Positions 56,949-64,000 of a stretch of DNA of 64,000 nt are shown here, piece after piece. A program made the position numbers and the translations under genes. The stretch is from an uncultured Bacteroidales bacterium. Lineage in GTDB: Bacteria; Bacteroidota; Bacteroidia; Bacteroidales; F082. The notes beneath the pieces were generated by a model, which was not told where the DNA came from, made no database searches, and worked only from the letters and a program-made list of their open reading frames with translations. The stretch's first letter is position 1. Every line of letters starts with the position of its first letter. The DNA is taken from assembly GCA_900318265.1 (NCBI GenBank), contig ONKA01000009.1, forward strand, positions 53,054 through 117,053, in the 5' to 3' direction.

Positions 56949-58331
56949 TTATTTGTCAGCTTCCTTGAGAAGTTGGATGAGCACGCGGCGGTCATATTCC
57001 GTCGGGTCAAGGATCTTCACACCACCGATGGGTTCGATGACGATTTGGTCCTCAGGAACACCCAATTCAAGAAGTTCAACCTTAATCTTGTTGCAACGGT
57101 TCTCCGACAGGGTTTGGTTGTAAGCTGGAGTAGCGGTGGCGCTGTCGCACGAACCCGTCAGAAGGAGCTTGTAACCATTATCCTTGGCGACTTTAGCGAT
57201 TTCTCTCAGGTTGACGATATCTCTTCTCGACATCAGCTGATAAGAGTCGCGGTTAAAGAAGATTGAGAAAGGATAGCTCAAGACATCCTCGGCATTGGTA
57301 TTGACAAACTTCACGATGGTGTCATGAACGGTTTCGATAACCTTGATGATGCTGTCGTTCTTCTCCATAATCTCGGGGCAATCCTTGGGAAGATCGTATT
57401 CTCTGCTGAAGTAGTAGGTCAAGCCGAGACCGACACTGAGGTTCTGATCGATTCTGTGGCGGTTGTAATAGGTGGGCATTTGACCGGCCTCATTGGAGAT
57501 GTTGCCTTGAGCGGGAGTTCCGTCGGGATAGACCCAACCACCTTGTTGGTTACCGGGTTCATAGAACCAAGAATCGATGTTCCAACGTTGGGCAGACCAC
57601 TTGAGGTCAAGATGGAGGTCGAGATGGTTGCCCAGTCTGAAGTTGTTAATCAAACCAGCGGCAGCCGAGAACTCGTAGTTAATACCTTTTTCATCACCGG
57701 CTTGTCTGCCGTTGATGGTGATGGTTTCACCCTTGTGTTGCCAGTTGTACCATTGATTGGGATTGATCAGGATGCCTTCGCTGACACTGGCTACACCCAT
57801 GCCGAGGTAAATGACGGGAGTCCAAATTCTGTTGGGGTTGTAGTAGCCCTGGAAGAAATCGATGGGACTGAACAGCACATCACCGTGCAGGTTGTGGTAC
57901 ACGAAAGAGGTGTTGTAGTAGCCGTTTTCATCCGGAGCGGAACCGTCGTATGAAATCAAGTTTCCATTTTCATCGAAATTGAATTTACCATCATAGAGGA
58001 AGTGGAACAAGGGACGGCCAACATGCAAGCCATTGATGTAGCTCTTGCCACCATTCACATCATAGGAGAGGCGCAAACCGATGCAGTGGTTGAGCCATTT
58101 ACCTACATTGATGTTTCCACCAAAACTGGGCTTGCCCCACTGGATGTCAGTATAGTTACCGGCAGGATTCTTGTCAGAACCTTTCCACCAGTCAACGTTA
58201 CCATCAGCGGAGATAAACCAGTTTTTCCAAGCCTTGGTCGTCAAATAACGAACCGAATCCACATGACCTGCAGCCATCACAGAGCTGGAAACTGCAAGTA
58301 ATGCAACCATTGTGATAAATACTTTCTTCAT
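56949..58331 (-). CDS. OmpA-family outer-membrane protein
   Basis: 460 aa. Signal peptide (MKKVFITMVALLAVSSSVMA), an N-terminal ~320-residue barrel or beta region (GNVDWWKGSDKNPAGNYTDIQWGKPSFGGNINVGKWL in sections) and a C-terminal OmpA peptidoglycan-binding domain (FFNRDSYQLMSRRDIVNLREIAKVA in sections; SENRCNKIKVELLELGV; YDRRVLIQL). It ties the outer membrane to the cell wall. Similar proteins in Bacteroidales are abundant and often immunogenic. Confidence 0.92.
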   Translation of the reverse strand: MKKVFITMVALLAVSSSVMAAGHVDSVRYLTTKAWKNWFISADGNVDWWKGSDKNPAGNYTDIQWGKPSFGGNINVGKWLNHCIGLRLSYDVNGGKSYINGLHVGRPLFHFLYDGKFNFDENGNLISYDGSAPDENGYYNTSFVYHNLHGDVLFSPIDFFQGYYNPNRIWTPVIYLGMGVASVSEGILINPNQWYNWQHKGETITINGRQAGDEKGINYEFSAAAGLINNFRLGNHLDLHLDLKWSAQRWNIDSWFYEPGNQQGGWVYPDGTPAQGNISNEAGQMPTYYNRHRIDQNLSVGLGLTYYFSREYDLPKDCPEIMEKNDSIIKVIETVHDTIVKFVNTNAEDVLSYPFSIFFNRDSYQLMSRRDIVNLREIAKVAKDNGYKLLLTGSCDSATATPAYNQTLSENRCNKIKVELLELGVPEDQIVIEPIGGVKILDPTEYDRRVLIQLLKEADK

Positions 58332-58380
58332 TGCTTCTAATGTACTATTGTGTTAATATTCAATTCTCCAAATTGAACTG

Positions 58381-58388
58381 CAAAAATA
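58381..58388 (-). promoter_or_regulatory. -7 box for the OmpA-family gene
   Basis: The minus strand reads TATTTTTG followed by CAGTTC, 49 bp before the ATG. Confidence 0.5.
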
Positions 58389-58447
58389 GACATTTTTTTT
58401 ATACCATTTGAATAATATCGGAAAAAAGTGTGTTTTTTCTTAATTAA

Positions 58448-59329
58448 TTATTTTGCAGAAAGCCGTTCCAGAGTGTTCAATACGAGTTTTCTTACGTAAG
58501 GATGATAGTCTATTGAGAATTTTTCCGTCACCCGGTTGGCCACGACCACACAGATGGTCAGACAGTTGTGTCCCATCATCTTGCCGAGTCCGTAAAGAGC
58601 CGATGATTCCATCTCGAAATTGCAAACGCGCCATCCTTGGTAGTTGAAAGCTTCAATCTTGCGGTTGTTCTCGGGATAGCTGAGGTGCATCCTCAAAGTG
58701 CGACCTTGAGGCCCGTAGAATCCTGGGGCAGTTGCGGTTACGCCTTGGTAATAGCCTTGGGCCAAACGTTCGAACAATTCCTTTGAACCTTCTACGGCAT
58801 AGGGGAGCGGCAGGTCTTTCGGATAGTTCATCTGCTCGATGAAGGCGTCGCGGAGGGCGGTTTCATTCACCTCTTTATGTTTCTCGTAGAAATACAGCAG
58901 ACCGTCCAAGCCGATGGCATATCGGGTGGCTACATAGCTGTCGTCGACTTCGATATCGGGCTGCAAAGCGCCGCAGGTACCAAGGCGAATGAGGTTCAGA
59001 GTGCGATGCTCTTCCTTCGGCATCCTTGTCTTCAAGTCGATATTGGCTAAGGCATCGAGTTCGTTCATCACGATGTCGAGGTTGTCGGTGCCCATGCCAG
59101 TGCTAAGTACGGTGATGCGTTTGCCATTGAAATATCCTGTTCTAGTGACAAGTTCTCGGTTTTGTCGTTCAATCTCAATCTTGTCGAAGTATGAGGCAAT
59201 TGTGATAACGCGGCCTGGGTCGCCAACCAAGATGACATCATCAGCCAACTGGTCGGGATGCAGGTTTAAGTGATATATTGCGCCCTCGTTATTGAGGACA
59301 AGTTGTGATGCGGGAATGGGTTGGCTCAT
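58448..59329 (-). CDS. Uridine phosphorylase-like nucleoside phosphorylase
   Basis: 293 aa from the ATG at 59329 (MSQPIPASQLVLNNEG). NP-I family: phosphate site VILVGDPGRV, STGMGTDNLDIVMNEL, LIRLGTCGALQ and the ribose/base site CNFEMESSALYGLGKMMGHN. It phosphorolyses nucleosides for base salvage; the wording fits uridine phosphorylase, but the base specificity cannot be proven. The longer in-frame extension to 59422 runs through the promoter. Confidence 0.88.
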   Translation of the reverse strand: MSQPIPASQLVLNNEGAIYHLNLHPDQLADDVILVGDPGRVITIASYFDKIEIERQNRELVTRTGYFNGKRITVLSTGMGTDNLDIVMNELDALANIDLKTRMPKEEHRTLNLIRLGTCGALQPDIEVDDSYVATRYAIGLDGLLYFYEKHKEVNETALRDAFIEQMNYPKDLPLPYAVEGSKELFERLAQGYYQGVTATAPGFYGPQGRTLRMHLSYPENNRKIEAFNYQGWRVCNFEMESSALYGLGKMMGHNCLTICVVVANRVTEKFSIDYHPYVRKLVLNTLERLSAK

Positions 59330-59351
59330 ATCTTTTTCATTTTGAAGCTGC

Positions 59352-59359
59352 AAAGATAC
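59352..59359 (-). promoter_or_regulatory. -7 box for the nucleoside phosphorylase gene
   Basis: The minus strand reads TATCTTTG followed by CAGC, 23 bp before the ATG at 59329. Confidence 0.5.
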
Positions 59360-59409
59360 GAAATAATTTGAAATGACGTTTTTTTCACGATGGCAGCCGA
59401 AAAATGGAC

Positions 59410-59417
59410 TATCTTTG
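59410..59417 (+). promoter_or_regulatory. -7 box for cinA-gldB
   Basis: TATCTTTG followed by CGC, 18 bp before the cinA ATG at 59435. Confidence 0.5.
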
Positions 59418-59434
59418 CGCAAATTTGAAAGGTG

Positions 59435-60679
59435 ATGAAAGAAATAGTCATTAAAAATATCTCTATTGGTGACGAGTTACTGATTGGTCAGGTGATTAAT
59501 ACGAACGCGGCCTGGCTTGGCGAACATTTGTCCGCATCGGGCTTTCAGCTGGATTCTTCGTTGACTATCGGCGATTCCGAGAAAGCCATACTAGATGCCT
59601 TCAATGCATGTATGGATGCTGATCTTGTTTTGGTTACTGGCGGGTTGGGTCCAACGGCTGACGACATCACTAAGCCGACCGTATGCAAGTTTTTTGATAC
59701 GGAATTGGGGTTTTGTCAGGAGGCCTACGACAATGTGGTTGCCTTGTTCAAACGTCGAGGCTTCCAAATGAGTGAGCGTAATCGAGGCCAAGCGATGTTG
59801 CCAAAAGCGTGTGAATATATCCCAAACACATACGGCACTGCGCCATGCATGTGGCTCGAAAAGAAAGGCGTGGCATTTGCGTTTATGCCTGGCGTCCCAT
59901 TCGAGATGAAAGGCATCTTTACTGATGAGTTGTTGCCACGCATCAAGCAACGCTTCCATGCCGTACCCTACGAAAAGCGCGTCATCATGACCACTGGTAT
60001 AGGTGAGTCGTTTTTGGCCGATAAGATTAAGGATTGGGAAGAAGCTTTGCCCGATTTCCTTTCTTTGGCTTATTTGCCTCAACATGGTATGGTGCGTCTG
60101 CGCTTGAGCGGCAGGCATGAGGATGCCGGTTTGCTTCACGCGACTTTGGACGACCAGGTCGAAAAATTAACTCGGTTGATTTCTGAGTATATCTTCGCTA
60201 TGCAGGACCAACCCATCGAGCGAACGGTTTTCGACCTATTAATTAATAAGGAAAAGACTTTCGCCTTGGCTGAAAGTTGCACGGGTGGCAACATTGCCCA
60301 TGTCATCACCCTGATTCCAGGTAGTTCAAAGGTGTTTAAAGGAGCAGCGGTCACTTACGCTAACGCGACAAAGACAAAAGTACTTGGTGTACCTTCCGAA
60401 ATGATAGAGAAGTGTGGCGTGGTGAGCCAAGATGTGGTCGAAAGCATGGCCACGGGTGTTCGCAGTTTGATGGATGCTGACTACGGTGTGGCTACGACAG
60501 GCATTGCTGGACCAAGTGGTGGTACGGATGAGAATCCCGTCGGCACTGTGTGGATCGGTGTGGCTTCGGCCTCGGGTGTCGTCTCCAAGTGCTTCAACTT
60601 CGGCAAGGACCGCGAGAATATCATTAATCGCGCAACGATAGCTGCTTATGAGATGCTTAGACAAGAGTTAATTGGATGA
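59435..60679 (+). CDS. cinA: CinA: NMN amidohydrolase/ADP-ribose pyrophosphatase-type protein
   Basis: 414 aa, two domains. N-terminal MoaB/COG1058 domain (GDELLIGQVINTNAAWLGEHL; LVTGGLGPTADDITKPTV). C-terminal CinA (PncC) domain (FALAESCTGGNIAHVI; GSSKVFKGAAVTYAN; TGIAGPSGGTDENPVGTVWIG in sections). Known members deamidate nicotinamide mononucleotide in pyridine nucleotide salvage and clear ADP-ribose. ATG at 59435 chosen over GTG at 59432. Its stop overlaps the start of gldB (ATGA), so the two are translationally coupled. Confidence 0.93.
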   Translation: MKEIVIKNISIGDELLIGQVINTNAAWLGEHLSASGFQLDSSLTIGDSEKAILDAFNACMDADLVLVTGGLGPTADDITKPTVCKFFDTELGFCQEAYDNVVALFKRRGFQMSERNRGQAMLPKACEYIPNTYGTAPCMWLEKKGVAFAFMPGVPFEMKGIFTDELLPRIKQRFHAVPYEKRVIMTTGIGESFLADKIKDWEEALPDFLSLAYLPQHGMVRLRLSGRHEDAGLLHATLDDQVEKLTRLISEYIFAMQDQPIERTVFDLLINKEKTFALAESCTGGNIAHVITLIPGSSKVFKGAAVTYANATKTKVLGVPSEMIEKCGVVSQDVVESMATGVRSLMDADYGVATTGIAGPSGGTDENPVGTVWIGVASASGVVSKCFNFGKDRENIINRATIAAYEMLRQELIG

Positions 60680-61689
60680 AAATGAAAAATATAACTAAAG
60701 CTTTAACCCTATTAGTCCTCTTTCTCATCATGGCCTCCTGTCATGAGCAAGAGGCTGTCTACAAGTCGAAACTGAACATTAATCCCGAATCGTATGACCT
60801 TGAGTTCGACCGATACGAAGAGGTGCTTTTTAACCTTGACACAGCTCGTTTCCAAGAGGAACTGATGAAGATACAGGACCGATACCGTGTGTTTCTCAGC
60901 GGCGACCTCAATAATCCAGAAGCAGTGCAATACTTGAAAGATTTTGCTACTGATCCATTCAGCATCCTCCTGTATAAAAAGGCGAAAGCCGCTTTTCCCG
61001 ACCTCAAACAAGTTGAGCCTGTAGTGGAAGATGTGTTTGCATATTTCCATTATTATTATCCGGACATTGAGCTGCCCAAAAAGGCTTTTACTTGCATAAC
61101 GGGTGTCCATCCCGATGAGCCACCAGTTCAAATCATTGACAATCAGTTGGTGATATCATTGGATTGGTATCTCGACGACGAAGAGGTATACGACCAAATA
61201 GGGATGCCAAGATACATGTCGTTGCGTCGAAATAAGTTGACCTTGGCAAAGGAAGTGGCAGAACAACTCTATATGTATTACTTGTACGAATGGCGCAAGC
61301 AAGGTCAGGTGATAGGAGAGATGGTGTTTTATGGCCGACGCAATTTATTCATCGAGGCAATGTATCCTGAACTTCCCGATAGTGTTTTGCTTGGCTATTC
61401 ATCTGACCAATGGCGATGGGCCGTTGAGAATGAAGGACAGGTATGGGCCGACATTGTGGGCAACCGTCGGCTTTACGAGGCAGGTTTGGATACCTATATG
61501 ATGTTCTTCGGTGATGGACCTTTCACACAGGCATACAGCAATGACGCTCCTTCACGCTTGGGCGAGTTTTTTGGTTTAAACATAATACGCTCTTTTTTCT
61601 CAAACAATGAGGTATCGCTGCAAGACCTGATGCAACGAAAGGATTTGCAGAACATTTTCCAGGATTCGGGTTATAAACCGAAGAAATAG
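60676..61689 (+). CDS. gldB: Gliding motility/T9SS lipoprotein GldB
   Basis: 337 aa. N-terminal signal LTLLVLFLIMASC with a lipobox, so it is a lipoprotein. The mature protein has the GldB features: YDLEFDRYEEVLFNLD, DPFSILLYKKA, a late LDWYLDDEEVYDQIGMPRYMSLR (in sections), and YGRRNLFIEAMYP. F. johnsoniae GldB is essential for gliding and T9SS function; its biochemical role is unknown. The fold resembles zinc-protease-like DUF2268 proteins but without an HExxH. Coupled to cinA by a 4-bp overlap. Confidence 0.85.
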   Translation: MKMKNITKALTLLVLFLIMASCHEQEAVYKSKLNINPESYDLEFDRYEEVLFNLDTARFQEELMKIQDRYRVFLSGDLNNPEAVQYLKDFATDPFSILLYKKAKAAFPDLKQVEPVVEDVFAYFHYYYPDIELPKKAFTCITGVHPDEPPVQIIDNQLVISLDWYLDDEEVYDQIGMPRYMSLRRNKLTLAKEVAEQLYMYYLYEWRKQGQVIGEMVFYGRRNLFIEAMYPELPDSVLLGYSSDQWRWAVENEGQVWADIVGNRRLYEAGLDTYMMFFGDGPFTQAYSNDAPSRLGEFFGLNIIRSFFSNNEVSLQDLMQRKDLQNIFQDSGYKPKK

Positions 61690-61716
61690 TTTAGAGTTGA
61701 GTGTTTAGAGTTTAGA

Positions 61717-61750
61717 GTAGGGGCAGACCTATGTGTCTGCCTGTTTTTTA
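61717..61750 (+). terminator. Terminator-like hairpin after gldB, possibly a palindrome relic
   Basis: GGCAGAC and GTCTGCC pair around CTATGT, followed by TGTTTTTTA. The start GTAGGGGCAGAC resembles a degenerate half-site of the 28-bp palindromes. Confidence 0.65.
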
Positions 61751-61885
61751 TATTATTGATTATCAAAAATATATCCGACAGCAAACGACAACAAACGACT
61801 ACAGTCGACTACAAACGTTTGTTCAACGGCTTTTTCTTGACAAGGGTTGCATCTTTGCAGCATGAAACTTTAAAAACGAAGAATC

Positions 61886-63418
61886 ATGCTAGTAAAAACA
61901 TTTGGATGTGCCCTTTTCGGCATCGAAGCAATTCAAGTCACCATTGAGGTGAACATCGACAGAGGTATCAACTTCTTTTTGGTCGGCCTGCCCGACAACG
62001 CAGTCAAGGAAAGTCAGCAGCGCATTCAGGCTGCTATCATTAATCTAGGGTATTACTATCCTCACAAGAAAATCGTCATCAACATGGCGCCCGCCGACAT
62101 CCGAAAGGAAGGCTCGGCATACGACTTGCCCATCGCCATTGGGATTATGGCGGCTTCGGAACAGGTCAGCACCGATCTTTTGGAACAGTTCGTCATCATG
62201 GGCGAACTCTCGCTTGACGGCACGCTCAAACCCATCAAAGGGGCTTTGCCCATCGCCATCAAGGCTAAACAAGACGGTTTTCGTGGCCTTATCGTACCGA
62301 AAGCAAACGCACGTGAAGCCGCTGTTGTGGAAGGTTTGGATGTGTATGGTGTGGAAACCATTCATGATGTTGTGTCAATCTTGAATGGAGAACTCCTCAA
62401 CCAGCCCGTGACCGTCGACATGGCGGAATCATGGCAGGACGTCAGTTTCGAGTTCGACTTCAGTGATGTTAAAGGACAGGAGAACATCAAGCGTGCCTTG
62501 GAAATCGCGGCCGCAGGCGGACACAATGTCATTCTCATTGGCCCTCCAGGCAGCGGAAAGACGATGTTGGCCAAGCGCATGCCCACTATCTTGCCGCCTT
62601 TGACGATGGCCGAGGCCTTGGAAACCACCAAGATCCATTCTGTGGCTGGATTGATTGGGCGTAACGCCACATTGGTTAGGACGCGGCCTTTCCGCAGCCC
62701 GCACCATACCATTAGCGATGCTGGCCTCGTTGGCGGAGGTACCTATCCACAGCCCGGTGAAATCTCACTTGCACATAACGGCGTGCTTTTTCTTGACGAA
62801 CTCCCAGAGTTTAAACGCACTGTCTTAGAAGTAATGAGGCAACCCATGGAGGATAGGGTCGTAACGATTTCAAGAGCCAAGATGACCGTGGATTTCCCTG
62901 CCAGTTTTATGTTGGTGGCGGCTATGAATCCTTGCCCTTGTGGCTATTACAACCATCCCGACAAGGAATGCACCTGCAAGCCAGGCATGGTACAGCAGTA
63001 TCTCAATCGCATCAGCGGCCCTTTGATGGATCGTATCGACTTGCACGTCGAAGTCGTGCCCGTTGCCTATAAAGACTTGTCCGACAAGCAAAGAGGTGAA
63101 TCAAGCGCGGCAGTGCGCGAGCGTGTTGTCAAGGCTAGGAAGATTCAGGAGGAACGCTACGTCCAATATCCGGCTATTCATGCCAATGCACAGATGACCT
63201 CGCAACTCATCCAGAAATACTGCGAGTTGGATGAGGACTGCCGCACCATCCTCAAAAATGCCATGAACAGGTTGGGACTCTCTGCCCGTGCATACGATAG
63301 GATTCTCAAAGTCTCCCGTACTATCGCCGATCTGGACGGCAGCGAGAACATTCAGACTGGCCATTTGGCAGAGGCTATTAATTATAGGAGTCTGGATAGG
63401 GATAATTGGGGGAGTTGA
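61886..63418 (+). CDS. comM: YifB/ComM family magnesium chelatase-like AAA+ ATPase
   Basis: 510 aa. N-terminal Lon-like ChlI domain (IEVNIDRGINFFLVGLPDNAVKES in sections), then an AAA+ domain with Walker A GPPGSGKTMLAKR and Walker B-like FLDELPEF, a cysteine cluster (MNPCPCGYYNHPDKECTCKPG in sections) and a C-terminal Mg-chelatase helical domain. ComM is a hexameric helicase aiding branch migration during integration of transformed DNA. A CATCTTTG box lies ~29 bp upstream. The next small gene begins 1 bp after its stop. Confidence 0.92.
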   Translation: MLVKTFGCALFGIEAIQVTIEVNIDRGINFFLVGLPDNAVKESQQRIQAAIINLGYYYPHKKIVINMAPADIRKEGSAYDLPIAIGIMAASEQVSTDLLEQFVIMGELSLDGTLKPIKGALPIAIKAKQDGFRGLIVPKANAREAAVVEGLDVYGVETIHDVVSILNGELLNQPVTVDMAESWQDVSFEFDFSDVKGQENIKRALEIAAAGGHNVILIGPPGSGKTMLAKRMPTILPPLTMAEALETTKIHSVAGLIGRNATLVRTRPFRSPHHTISDAGLVGGGTYPQPGEISLAHNGVLFLDELPEFKRTVLEVMRQPMEDRVVTISRAKMTVDFPASFMLVAAMNPCPCGYYNHPDKECTCKPGMVQQYLNRISGPLMDRIDLHVEVVPVAYKDLSDKQRGESSAAVRERVVKARKIQEERYVQYPAIHANAQMTSQLIQKYCELDEDCRTILKNAMNRLGLSARAYDRILKVSRTIADLDGSENIQTGHLAEAINYRSLDRDNWGS

Positions 63419-63419
63419 T

Positions 63420-63881
63420 ATGGAGTATTATCAGGGAAGTCTTAGGCAATTTGCTGAGGAATTGTTGGCAAAGGGAAGGGGCAATGGGCAAATGGTCATA
63501 GTTGCCCAACTTGATGACGCAATTATTAAGGATATGAACAATAAAGGCATGGTTTTGCAATCTGAGTCTATCGTAGTGACACAGCAAACTGTGTTCAAAT
63601 ACGTGCATCATCCAAAGTCAAAAAAAGGAGCAGTAATTCCGATAGAGCAATATGATTTGATTGAAAACGCATTGAAAACTCCATTGCACATCTATGAAGA
63701 TACTGCTCAGAAAGAGCTTGTTTATGTGTTCACTCATCCTTTCGAACAAAGTAAACTGGTGAAAGTCGTTGTGCATCCAAACTATAGGTTGAATGGAAAA
63801 ACCATCATTAATGCCGCAAAATCTTGGGGATTTGTTAGTGTAGAGTCTCTTGAGAACCCTCAATTTGTGCTAATAAAATAA
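63420..63881 (+). CDS. Small protein, possibly a BECR-fold nuclease domain
   Basis: 153 aa, no signal peptide. Seen: ESIVVTQQTVFKYVHHPKSKKGAVIPIEQY (in sections), LIENALKTPLHIYED, LVYVFTHPFEQSKLVKVVVHPN (in sections) and a Lys-rich middle. The order 'KyvhHP...P...y..l...l..P..iy' recalls phage-type Barnase-EndoU-ColicinE5-RelE-like (PBECR) nuclease domains; this is a weak, remembered similarity. It starts 1 bp after comM (the ATG shares no bases), so co-transcription is likely. No partner antitoxin was seen. Start chosen at MEYYQG rather than the longer frame from 63288 inside comM. Confidence 0.7.
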   Translation: MEYYQGSLRQFAEELLAKGRGNGQMVIVAQLDDAIIKDMNNKGMVLQSESIVVTQQTVFKYVHHPKSKKGAVIPIEQYDLIENALKTPLHIYEDTAQKELVYVFTHPFEQSKLVKVVVHPNYRLNGKTIINAAKSWGFVSVESLENPQFVLIK

Positions 63882-63904
63882 GAGAGCGATTGAAATCGCT
63901 CTCT
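63881..63904. terminator. Hairpin after the small 153-aa gene
   Basis: AGAGAGCGAT and ATCGCTCTCT pair around TGAA. The minus strand has TTATTTTATT after the stem, so it could stop transcription of the edge locus; the plus strand has only three T. Confidence 0.65.
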
Positions 63905-63908
63905 TTGA

Positions 63909-63983
63909 ACTGGCGGTCGGAGTTGAACCGACAATAATCTCACCTTAATGGCGTGAAGCTACCCGTTGCGGTCATCGACCAGT
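63909..63983 (-). ncRNA. tRNA-like sequence or tiny ORF at the window edge
   Basis: A 75-nt minus-strand stretch has a perfect tRNA-type T-arm (GTCGG-TTCAACT-CCGAC) and ends that pair ACTGG/CCAGT, but no normal D-arm and an odd 9-nt loop where the anticodon should be. Overlapping it is a 16-codon ORF (63940-63990, MKYWSMTATG...) with TTTTGCAGC just upstream. It may be a tRNA relic, a structured RNA or a coincidence. Confidence 0.3.
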
Positions 63984-64000
63984 ATTTCATTGCTGCAAAA

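Overview
The window looks like a chromosomal segment of a Bacteroidota member, most likely of the order Bacteroidales. Evidence: Bacteroidota-type promoters (TAnnTTTG, usually followed by CA) stand in front of many genes, clear Shine-Dalgarno sites are generally absent, three proteins end in type IX secretion (T9SS) type A sorting domains, the gliding/T9SS lipoproteins GldB and GldD and the CBS protein GldE are present, and the order mutY-ssb-gldE-gldD is the one known from Flavobacterium johnsoniae. No phage, IS element, CRISPR array or rRNA was seen. The species cannot be named from the sequence alone.

Layout. 1-10.8 kb (minus): two giant paralogous secreted repeat proteins, the first cut by the window edge, and a small secreted protein with a sortase-like C-terminal tail. 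11-14.6 kb: MTA/SAH nucleosidase, a zinc-ribbon membrane protein, an M20 amidohydrolase. 14.6-22.2 kb (plus): mannose-6-phosphate isomerase, then an envelope run of a TlpA-like thioredoxin, a DUF6029-like outer-membrane protein, an Omp28-like lipoprotein, an MBOAT acyltransferase and an SGNH-like partner. 22.2-26.6 kb: trmO, asparaginase, tRNA-Ser(GGA), ExbB/ExbD energy-transduction cluster. 26.7-33.6 kb: cysteate-synthase-like enzyme, T9SS cargo, tryptophanase, MntP-like protein, T9SS-exported endonuclease I, CorA. 33.7-37.2 kb (minus): mutY, ssb, gldE, gldD. 37.4-42.7 kb (plus): HU, a 29-aa basic protein, RNase G, trpS, hflX, tatD. 42.8-47.5 kb (minus): B12-dependent ribonucleotide reductase, ROK kinase, exosortase-like protein. 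47.6-63.9 kb: mscS, rpmB, TonB-dependent receptor, two M24 peptidases, three small outer-membrane barrels, an OmpA protein, nucleoside phosphorylase, cinA, gldB, yifB/comM and a small protein that may be a BECR-fold nuclease.

How the genes fit together. Much of the window serves the envelope: T9SS parts (GldB, GldD, GldE) and T9SS cargo, ExbB/ExbD power for TonB-dependent receptors, surface glycan O-acylation (MBOAT plus SGNH) and many beta-barrels. The rest is housekeeping (DNA repair, RNA processing, tRNA charging, nucleotide metabolism).

Most notable observations: (i) a family of near-perfect ~28-bp palindromes (half-site GTAGAGACG/GTAGGGACG), two of which lie in frame inside a T9SS adhesin and encode RDGACT(V/I)STN, resembling Rickettsia palindromic elements; other copies lie in a 5' leader, between genes, and across the stop codon of corA; (ii) an exosortase-like Cys/Arg/His membrane protein, plus a distant small secreted protein ending in PLGTG-helix-KNKKKD, a possible enzyme-substrate pair; (iii) an ExbD paralogue whose single membrane helix appears shortened by an in-frame deletion; (iv) a 64-bp convergent overlap between cysteate synthase and a T9SS sorting domain; (v) a perfect dyad upstream of the ribonucleotide reductase gene; (vi) a tRNA-like sequence at the right edge. 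Promoter and terminator calls were made by eye.
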